Assembly: GCA_002733465.1 (NCBI GenBank)
Contig: NVVT01000011.1
Coordinates: 175,023-187,978 of the forward strand
Origin: Kangiella sp.
GTDB lineage: Bacteria > Pseudomonadota > Gammaproteobacteria > Enterobacterales > Kangiellaceae
Direction of reading: 5' to 3'
DNA length: 12,956 nucleotides
Shown: in pieces, positions 7,746 through 12,956 of the stretch
Numbering within the stretch: the stretch's first letter is position 1
How the letters are laid out: the number at the start of each line of letters is the position of its first letter
Position numbers and translations under genes: made by a program
Notes under the pieces: model-generated
The model's database searches: none
What the model was told of the DNA's origin: nothing
What the model saw: the letters and a program-made list of their open reading frames with translations, nothing else

Positions 7746-7785
7746 GGGCTTGCTCGAGAATATAAGCTCTAGCGATGGAAACCTC

Positions 7786-9069
7786 TTAGCGATAAACGAA
7801 AAACTCTTTTACTTGCTTTGCGCTAATAACAGACGATAGCGTACCGCCATTTATTTGCCTCACTATAACCAACTGTTGGTTTTCATTTTTTTGAAGAACG
7901 CCTTCGATATTTTTACCATCCAATTTTACCACTCTAATTTTGGAGTTAATAAAACGATCCATTGACTTTTTGTCTTCTAAATAAAAACTTCTATGTACAA
8001 TAACATTTTCAAAAAATCGATTTTTAGATTGCTCGCTTTTGGTAGTTATCTCTCTAGTTTCAATTCTGTTGAATCGATCTAATGCCCAGTTATTAACTAG
8101 GTTAGAATATAGCTGTTGATTAATTTCTACCGTTAAACCTAAAAGCTCTCTTATTTCTCTCTCATCATAATATCCAAAATCCGCAAACGTAAAGCTAACT
8201 TCAGGCTTAAATTCTATATGAAGCTGGCTATTTGGCTTCATTAATAATTCATAAGCACTCTTGCCAGATAGAGTCATTTTAATATCGACAGAGCCTAATT
8301 TCTGCACAACCGTTTTCACATGCTCTCGAACATAATCTTCGCTTTCAATGCCAGCTTTTAAACTGCAAAATTCATTTCGATGTCTGTTATACCCTTGATC
8401 TACAATGGTTATATCTAGATAATCTAAACTAGGAGGAGATGTTTTAACATCCGATTGAGTCAAATATTCGTAAAACCCCGCTAAATCAAGTTGAAACTCT
8501 GTGCGGTTAGTTTGTTCAATATCAACCCATCCATAACCCCTTAGGTTTCCACTGTAATAGTCTTCTTTAAACTGAACTTCAGTCGATAAAACTAAGTAGT
8601 CATAACCCATTTCAACATATTCTTGGAGTCCAATTTTTTTAACTTTGCCACAAGCTGAAGCATTAACAGCATGCCAAGTCGTTCTGACATTATTCTTAGT
8701 GTGAATCTCAACTAATCGTGGGGATAGCGGGATAATTGCTTCTGTAACCTTTAAGGATACCTTTTTTGGAAATTCATTTTTTCCAATTTGAGTTCGAATA
8801 AACGCCATGTCCAAAATTGAACCCGCTGAATATTTTAACTGATTAATGGTGATCTTTATTTCTTCTGAAGGGATGTTGACTTTTATATCATTAATCGTAA
8901 TTTCGCCGGTTAGGCTAATTGAGGAGCTACCATAGGTAAATCGAGCTCCATAGCCAGATTTAGAAACAAGATAGTCTAAATCTTGAGATAACTTCCATTG
9001 TACGCCAACGTATAGACTTAAGCCGATAAAAAAGGCAAAGACCACAAGTCGGATCAGTATTCTTAACAT
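7786..9069 (-). CDS. Unrecognised membrane-anchored extracytoplasmic protein, 427 residues
   Basis: I do not recognise this family. One N-terminal hydrophobic segment (about 6-24) follows basic residues, so the rest is probably periplasmic. The part after it (SGYGARFTYGSSSISLTGEITINDIKV, about 37-64) resembles the beta-rich opening of AsmA-, DUF945- or TamB-like envelope proteins, in which a short phrase about a gene's effect is followed by strands. The remainder alternates short beta strands, with only two Cys (C140, C235) that could form a disulfide. The last 50 residues (about 377-427: IRVVKLDGKNIEGVLQ, then IVRQINGGTLSS) look like a small SH3- or Sm-like barrel. The ATG has a strong GAGGAA (9081-9086) 11 nt upstream. 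It stands alone, convergent with hemJ and divergent from pyrB. An envelope role is inference only. Confidence 0.75.
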   Translation of the reverse strand: MLRILIRLVVFAFFIGLSLYVGVQWKLSQDLDYLVSKSGYGARFTYGSSSISLTGEITINDIKVNIPSEEIKITINQLKYSAGSILDMAFIRTQIGKNEFPKKVSLKVTEAIIPLSPRLVEIHTKNNVRTTWHAVNASACGKVKKIGLQEYVEMGYDYLVLSTEVQFKEDYYSGNLRGYGWVDIEQTNRTEFQLDLAGFYEYLTQSDVKTSPPSLDYLDITIVDQGYNRHRNEFCSLKAGIESEDYVREHVKTVVQKLGSVDIKMTLSGKSAYELLMKPNSQLHIEFKPEVSFTFADFGYYDEREIRELLGLTVEINQQLYSNLVNNWALDRFNRIETREITTKSEQSKNRFFENVIVHRSFYLEDKKSMDRFINSKIRVVKLDGKNIEGVLQKNENQQLVIVRQINGGTLSSVISAKQVKEFFVYR

Positions 9070-9161
9070 ATAAAAATAACTTCCTCGGTTTGATTATTGG
9101 CTATTATCCTTAAATTACGCGCTTAACGCAAAAGAGTTAAAACACTAGTTTCAATAATTGT

Positions 9162-9167
9162 TATAAT
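9162..9167 (+). promoter_or_regulatory. Candidate -10 element for pyrB
   Basis: A perfect TATAAT stands 50 bp before the pyrB ATG in the divergent spacer 9070-9217. Upstream, TTAAAA (9136-9141) is too far (20-bp spacer) and AAAACA-like sequence at the ideal spacing is poor, so the -35 is weak. No pyrimidine-type attenuator hairpin with a T tract was seen between here and the start. Confidence 0.5.
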
Positions 9168-9217
9168 CGCGAAAAATAAAGACCCTAATCATCTATATTT
9201 AGTCGGCAGAGAAACCT

Positions 9218-10228
9218 ATGAGTTTTAAAGGTCAGCATCTATTATCAGTAAAAGAATTTAATCTTGATGCGATTGACAGTCTATTTAATATCGCCGAAAA
9301 AATGAAACCCTATGCTAAACGAGAAAAAAGAACGCTCGTTTTAGACGGAGCAATATTGGGTAATCTATTTTTTGAGCCTAGCACTAGAACGCGAGTTAGT
9401 TTTGGAACGGCATTTAATCTGCTTGGCGGTGAAGTTCGAGAAACAACTGGGCTATCCACGTCGGCATTAGCCAAAGGAGAGTCGCTCTACGATACCGCAC
9501 AAGTGCTTTCCGGTTATAGCGATATTATTGCCATGCGACATCCAGACGCCAATTCAGTGGAAGAATTTGCTACGGGTAGCCGTGTGCCAGTAATCAATGG
9601 TGGGGATGGCCCAAATGAGCATCCAACACAGGCGTTACTTGATTTATTTACTATTAAAAGTGAGTTAGAAAGGCTCAATCAGTCAATTAGCGATCTAAGC
9701 CTAACTTTGCTCGGTGACTTAAAGCACGGTAGAACGGTTCATTCTCTTTGCCATCTTTTAGCCCTATATAAAAACCTTAAAATACAACTAGTTTCCCCCG
9801 ATGCTTTACAATTACCGACTCAATACGTCGATTTACTAACTAAAGCGGGGCACCAAGTTGAAATAGGCAGTAACCTAGAGAAGGGGCTTTCTCAAGCCAA
9901 TGTAATCTATCAAACACGTATTCAAGAAGAACGCTTTACCAGTCAAAATGAAGCTAACTTATATCGTGGCTATTTTCGCTTAAACAAACAAATATACGCC
10001 GATCATTGCTTGCCTAATGCGGTCATCATGCATCCTTTACCTAGGGACTCTCGATTAGATGCAAATGAATTGGATAACGATCTCAATAAAGAACCCGGCT
10101 TTGCAATATTTAGACAAACGGACAATGGCGTGTTAGTGAGAATGGCATTATTTGCTTGCATATTGGGCGTTGAAGAGCAACTTTCAAAATGTGAACAACC
10201 TATTAATTGGCATATAGGTTTAAACTAA
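9218..10228 (+). CDS. pyrB: Aspartate carbamoyltransferase catalytic chain
   Basis: PyrB joins carbamoyl phosphate and L-aspartate to N-carbamoyl-aspartate, the committed step of pyrimidine synthesis in the cytoplasm. The 336-residue protein keeps the carbamoyl-phosphate loop FFEPSTRTR (51-59), the catalytic loop with K86 (SALAKGES), RHPD near 107, HPTQALLDL (135-143), HGRTVHS (170-176), the aspartate-site YQTRIQEERF (231-240), and HPLPR (272-276). It is a little longer than the E. coli chain. No regulatory pyrI gene follows, so the enzyme may lack that type of allosteric subunit unless pyrI is elsewhere. The ATG is preceded by a modest AGAG about 6-8 nt upstream. hemL starts 63 bp after the stop on the same strand. 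Confidence 0.96.
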   Translation: MSFKGQHLLSVKEFNLDAIDSLFNIAEKMKPYAKREKRTLVLDGAILGNLFFEPSTRTRVSFGTAFNLLGGEVRETTGLSTSALAKGESLYDTAQVLSGYSDIIAMRHPDANSVEEFATGSRVPVINGGDGPNEHPTQALLDLFTIKSELERLNQSISDLSLTLLGDLKHGRTVHSLCHLLALYKNLKIQLVSPDALQLPTQYVDLLTKAGHQVEIGSNLEKGLSQANVIYQTRIQEERFTSQNEANLYRGYFRLNKQIYADHCLPNAVIMHPLPRDSRLDANELDNDLNKEPGFAIFRQTDNGVLVRMALFACILGVEEQLSKCEQPINWHIGLN

Positions 10229-10291
10229 TTATTTGATGAGCGACCTCCTTGCTTAATTTCCACTTTAATCAATTCAAATCAAGAGAATACA

Positions 10292-11575
10292 ATGAAAAAA
10301 TCAATCGACTTATATAATCAATCAAAAGAAGTTATTCCTGGTGCTGTAAACTCTCCCGTTAGAGCATTTAATGGTGTGGGTGGAACCCCCGTTTTTGTTG
10401 AAAAAGCCAATGGCGCTTATTTCACCGATGTCGATGGAAAAAATTATATTGATTACGTTGGTTCATGGGGCCCAATGGTTCATGGTCACAATCATCCAGC
10501 CATTCGAGATGCAGTCATAAAAGCATCCGAAAATGGCCTTAGTTTTGGTGCGCCTACTGAAATCGAGTTAGAAATGGCTAAAAAGGTTTGCTCCTTGATA
10601 CCTTCAATCGATCAAGTTCGTATGGTCAGTTCGGGAACCGAAGCAACGATGTCAGCCATTCGATTAGCTAGAGGATTTACCGGCAAAGATAAACTGATTA
10701 AATTTGAAGGTTGTTACCATGGTCATGCTGATTGTTTATTAGTAAAAGCCGGCTCTGGCGCACTAACTTTAGGCGAACCAACATCACCGGGCGTTCCTGC
10801 TGATTTTGCCAAATTGACTTTAACGGCAGACTTTAATAATTTGGAAAGTGTCAGAGAATTATTTGAAGCAAACAAAAATGAAATTGCTTTAATTATTGTT
10901 GAGCCAATCGCTGGCAACATGAACTGCATTCCACCGGTTGATGGTTTTTTGCAAGGGTTAAGAGATTTATGTGATGAATATAAAGCGGTACTTATTTTTG
11001 ACGAAGTAATGTGCGGATTAAGAGTAGGACCAGGAACTGCACAACAACTTTATAATGTTTCTCCAGACCTAACAACATTAGGTAAAATCATTGGGGGCGG
11101 AATGCCCGTTGGCGCTTTTGGTGGTAAAAAAGAAATCATGCAATATTTAGCACCAGCGGGCCCCGTTTATCAGGCCGGCACGTTATCAGGAAATCCTATT
11201 GCAATGTCTGCAGGATTAACAGCGTTGAATTTATTATCTGAAGATGGTTTTTTTGAACCTCTTTATAATTATTGCGAGAAATTAGTAACAGGATTACAAG
11301 CGCTAGCAGATAAACACTCTATCCCGTTCACAACTAATCATGTTGGCAGTATGTTTGGATTGTTCTTCACCAATGAAAAAAACATTACTGGTTTTAATCA
11401 GGTTATGAATTCAGATCAAGAAGCGTTTAAAAAATTCTTTCATGCCATGTTAGATGAAGGGGTTTATTTAGCACCTTCGGCTTTTGAAACGGGGTTTATT
11501 AGTTCCGCTCACGATGAATCGACTTTAGAAAGAACTTTAGCGGCTGCTGATAAAGCCTTTAAATCGTTGCTGTAA
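10292..11575 (+). CDS. hemL: Glutamate-1-semialdehyde 2,1-aminomutase
   Basis: HemL is a pyridoxal-phosphate enzyme that converts glutamate-1-semialdehyde to 5-aminolevulinate in the C5 tetrapyrrole route, in the cytoplasm. The 427-residue length is standard. Visible motifs are PGAVNSPVRAFNGVGG (16-31), SSGTEATMSAIRLARG (113-128), FEGCYHGHAD (138-147), IIVEPIAGNM (201-210), FDEVM (236-240) and LGKIIGGGMPVGAFGG (263-278), where K265 should form the Schiff base. The loop after FDEVM reads CGLRVGPGTAQ, a little unlike the usual TGFR type. AAGAGA (10281-10286) lies 5 nt before the ATG. It may be co-transcribed with pyrB (63-bp gap, no terminator seen). With hemJ it links this window to haem synthesis. 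Confidence 0.97.
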   Translation: MKKSIDLYNQSKEVIPGAVNSPVRAFNGVGGTPVFVEKANGAYFTDVDGKNYIDYVGSWGPMVHGHNHPAIRDAVIKASENGLSFGAPTEIELEMAKKVCSLIPSIDQVRMVSSGTEATMSAIRLARGFTGKDKLIKFEGCYHGHADCLLVKAGSGALTLGEPTSPGVPADFAKLTLTADFNNLESVRELFEANKNEIALIIVEPIAGNMNCIPPVDGFLQGLRDLCDEYKAVLIFDEVMCGLRVGPGTAQQLYNVSPDLTTLGKIIGGGMPVGAFGGKKEIMQYLAPAGPVYQAGTLSGNPIAMSAGLTALNLLSEDGFFEPLYNYCEKLVTGLQALADKHSIPFTTNHVGSMFGLFFTNEKNITGFNQVMNSDQEAFKKFFHAMLDEGVYLAPSAFETGFISSAHDESTLERTLAAADKAFKSLL

Positions 11576-11867
11576 GTATCAAGCAGATGCATGTTGAATG
11601 GAGCTTTAGAATTATTTACAAGGTCTTACTTCTATCATCCATAAACATCCATGCTCAATTAAGTTGCAGAATTGATTCGCTGAATATTTAAGCCTTCATT
11701 ATTTTTGAAGTAATTAGGGTCTTGCAACTACTAATTTCAATAGTAGACCCCAAGAGTTCTTCAAAAAACATGACATCTAATTCTCCCAAAGGACTTACAC
11801 CTCATTAGTTAATACCCATGTCGGACATAAGTGTGGGCTAGGAGATGAAGAACAAAACCCTCATTTC
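11576..11867. other. Gene-free spacer between hemL and mazEF, with a bulged hairpin
   Basis: No credible gene is visible on either strand. The main structure is an imperfect hairpin: GGGTC (11717-11721) plus TACTA (11729-11733) on the left arm, a 7-nt bulge, loop ATTTCAA, and TAGTAGACCC (11741-11750) on the right. It lacks a T tract, so it is not an obvious hemL terminator; it could be a mobile-element remnant. A weaker CTTCA/TGAAG pair lies at 11694-11710. The stretch marks the change from core genes to accessory DNA. Confidence 0.4.
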
Positions 11868-11906
11868 TTGCAAACAGAATGTAATTACATTATAGTTACA
11901 TTCTGT
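11868..11906 (+). promoter_or_regulatory. mazEF promoter and autoregulatory operator
   Basis: TTGCAA (11868-11873), a 17-bp spacer and TATAGT (11891-11896) form a near-consensus sigma-70 promoter. A perfect inverted repeat with 11-bp arms, ACAGAATGTAA (11874-11884) and TTACATTCTGT (11896-11906) separated by 11 bp, overlaps the spacer and the -10. A third copy of the TTACATT half-site lies at 11885-11891. This is the layout expected for repression by the antitoxin or toxin-antitoxin complex. Confidence 0.8.
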
Positions 11907-11927
11907 ATATCAAGGAGATTAAATGCT

Positions 11928-12182
11928 ATGGCTCACTTAGTAAAAATTGGTAACTCTCAAGGAATAAGAATCCCTAAGCCAATAATAGAACAGGCTGAAC
12001 TTGAAGGAAAGGAACTCAAATTTCAGGTGCTTAATGGAGGGCTTTTTATTGCTCCAGTATTGAAAGCTAGAGAAGGCTGGGCAAAGGCAATTAATGAAAC
12101 TCTAATGTCTTACGGTACTGAAAATGTTGACCAAGAGTGGTTAAACTCTGATCTAACTTCTGATGAAGAGTTGGAATGGTAA
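11928..12182 (+). CDS. mazE: MazE-type antitoxin (AbrB/SpoVT-like DNA-binding fold)
   Basis: An 84-residue antitoxin that should bind and block the toxin encoded next to it and, with it, repress the operon. The N-terminal swapped-hairpin domain is clear: VKIGNSQGIRIPKPIIEQAEL (residues 5-25). The acidic C-terminal tail (WLNSDLTSDEELEW) is the kind that wraps around MazF. The start at 11928 is chosen because AAGGAG (11912-11917) precedes it by 10 nt. A longer reading from TTG at 11868 would begin inside the promoter -35 and run through the operator, so it is rejected. The end overlaps mazF by 7 nt, so translation is probably coupled. Confidence 0.9.
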   Translation: MAHLVKIGNSQGIRIPKPIIEQAELEGKELKFQVLNGGLFIAPVLKAREGWAKAINETLMSYGTENVDQEWLNSDLTSDEELEW

Positions 12183-12505
12183 ACCGCCAAATAGAGCGTT
12201 TCGAGGTATGGCTTGTTGAACTTAGCCCAACAAAAGGTAGAGAAATCAATAAAACAAGGCCTTGTGTTGTAATTTCTCCTAATGAAATGGCTTCTCTTTC
12301 TACAGTACTTGTAGCGCCTATGACAACCAAAGGATTTGAGTTTCCCTGTAGAGTTGAATGTGAGTTTAAAGGAAAGAATGGGCTAATTCTCCTTGACCAA
12401 ATTAGGGCAGTTGATAAATCACGATTAGTCAAAAATTTAGGGGTAATTGGTAATAATACTCAAAAAAAATTATGTGAATGTCTTCAAGAATTATTCTCAT
12501 ATTGA
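12176..12505 (+). CDS. mazF: MazF/PemK-type endoribonuclease toxin
   Basis: A 109-residue toxin that should cut mRNA at short sequence motifs when freed from MazE, causing growth arrest. Family marks are FEVWLVELSPTKGREINKTRPCVV (residues 9-32, with R28 in the active site), VAPMTT (46-51), and the LLDQIRAVDKSRL block (72-84). All key positions look intact, so the toxin is probably functional. The start codon overlaps the end of mazE (ATGGTAA), with GAAGAG about 5 nt upstream. Cut-site specificity cannot be read from sequence. The operon lies between a gene-free spacer and a transposase fragment, which suggests acquisition by transfer. Confidence 0.93.
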   Translation: MVNRQIERFEVWLVELSPTKGREINKTRPCVVISPNEMASLSTVLVAPMTTKGFEFPCRVECEFKGKNGLILLDQIRAVDKSRLVKNLGVIGNNTQKKLCECLQELFSY

Positions 12506-12660
12506 GTAAAAAAGCTGGTGCTAAGTTAATCGTTATTCGACGGGTAGGAAATTCGTGGCGATTCACGTGCTAAAAAATAACAAGATGTGATTCTCTCTAT
12601 GTGGAAGGGATTTTTTTGAGAAATACACTTTAATATAGTGAAATATATATGACCCTAATT

Positions 12661-12956
12661 CTATCTGTATTTTATAATTCTGTGTAAGGAAATTAATTGG
12701 GTATTATGTCCCCAGAATTCTCCATAGTTTTTTGAAAAGTTCGCTAAGATCCAATTGGAATTGACCCAATCGATAGGGCTTGATAAATTGGCAGTTGCTC
12801 GATAGCTACTCCATCGCCAATCTTTTGCCGAGCGAACCATACCCGCTCTAACCGGATTAAGAACGATATATCGGCATAACTCTAATAAGTATAAATCAGC
12901 TTGTACTAAGATTGATTTAAAACGACCTTGAAAAAGATGACCAGTTGAATTATGAG
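12661..12956 (-). pseudogene. C-terminal part of a Y1 (REP-associated / IS200-like) transposase, cut by the window edge
   Basis: An open frame of 97 codons enters from the right edge (12954) and ends at a TAG (12661-12663). It is easily missed because it has no start codon in the window. It reads HNSTGHLFQGRFKSILVQ, then LLELCRYIVLNPVRAGMV, then DWRWSSYRAT, a pattern typical of REP-associated tyrosine transposases. The Tyr in CRYIVLNP is the expected DNA-cleaving residue. The HUH motif would be further upstream, outside the window. After NWILANFSKNY the family pattern stops, and the frame runs into an element-end-like sequence (12695-12723), giving an unrelated tail. The gene is therefore probably 3'-truncated; whether the 5' part is intact is unknown. 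Confidence 0.8.
12695..12723. mobile_element. Probable end motif of the transposase element
   Basis: The stretch contains TTGGGTATTATGTCCCCAGA. I associate this kind of motif with IS200-like or REP-type transposase genes, from memory and without a search. TGGG and CCCA can pair as a short stem with a 9-nt loop. It lies inside the 3' end of the transposase frame, where family similarity ends, so it may mark the element boundary or a deletion joint. Confidence 0.4.

Noticed and set aside
7752..7773. Stem GCTCGAG/CTCTAGC after hemJ as a terminator
   Set aside because: It has an internal mismatch and no T tract on either strand.
11587..11691. Small frame of 34 codons after hemL starting ATG CAT GTT
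   Set aside because: No ribosome-binding site, no recognisable motif, and a length expected by chance.
11809..11845. Possible insertion-sequence end around GTCGGACATAAG
   Set aside because: No matching inverted partner or target duplication is visible, and I could not tie it to a named element.
11868..11927. Extended N terminus for mazE from TTG at 11868
   Set aside because: The TTG is the promoter -35 hexamer and the extension crosses the operator; a good ribosome-binding site fits only ATG at 11928.
12532..12581. Integron attC-like site or element end after mazF (GTTATT/AATAAC with inner CGTG/CACG)
   Set aside because: The core-site patterns do not match and the arms are too short; no second copy is visible in the window.
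1..12956. CRISPR array, tRNA or rRNA gene, phage module
   Set aside because: No spaced identical repeats, no cloverleaf-like sequence and no phage structural genes were seen.

Overview
The window reads as chromosome of a low-GC gammaproteobacterium. The housekeeping proteins (a 625-residue RpoD with a long acidic non-conserved region, PyrB, HemL, HemJ) are of gammaproteobacterial type, and A+T-rich spacers separate short operons. A marine, Kangiella-like or related lineage would fit, but that is an impression rather than a measured placement.

Layout. (1) 1-2022: an A+T-rich leader with a degenerate ATAG-containing repeat, then rpoD, the housekeeping sigma factor. A symmetric hairpin (2039-2066) between convergent genes can terminate transcription in both directions. 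(2) 2079-5724, minus strand: an exported two-domain rhodanese with a TTG start, followed 28 bp later by a membrane-anchored GAF-PAS-GGDEF-EAL cyclic-di-GMP enzyme; the two are probably co-transcribed. (3) 5861-6505, minus strand: a short PuuD-like (urate oxidase N-terminal domain) membrane protein with its own terminator. Divergent from it across 276 bp is a tight two-gene operon, tudS-like (DUF523 desulfidase) and hemJ (oxygen-independent protoporphyrinogen oxidase). (4) 7786-9069, minus strand: an unrecognised membrane-anchored, mostly extracytoplasmic 427-residue protein. (5) 9218-11575: pyrB (aspartate carbamoyltransferase) and hemL (glutamate-1-semialdehyde aminomutase). (6) 11576-12956: an accessory-looking end. 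It holds a roughly 350-bp gene-free stretch, a complete mazEF toxin-antitoxin operon with a well-preserved promoter/operator, and on the minus strand the C-terminal part of a Y1 (REP-associated, IS200-like) transposase that runs off the window edge.

Functional links. HemL acts at the start of the tetrapyrrole pathway and HemJ near its end. PuuD-type domains and HemJ are both haem-related membrane proteins, so the middle of the window has a haem flavour. Two sulfur-transfer proteins (rhodanese and the DUF523 desulfidase) are also present. No CRISPR array, tRNA, rRNA or complete insertion sequence was found. The most useful points are the mazEF operator and corrected mazE start, the rhodanese/c-di-GMP gene pair with a hairpin over the ribosome-binding site, the transposase fragment missing from simple ORF calls, and the unknown 427-residue protein. 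I did not find a convincing wholly new multi-gene system.
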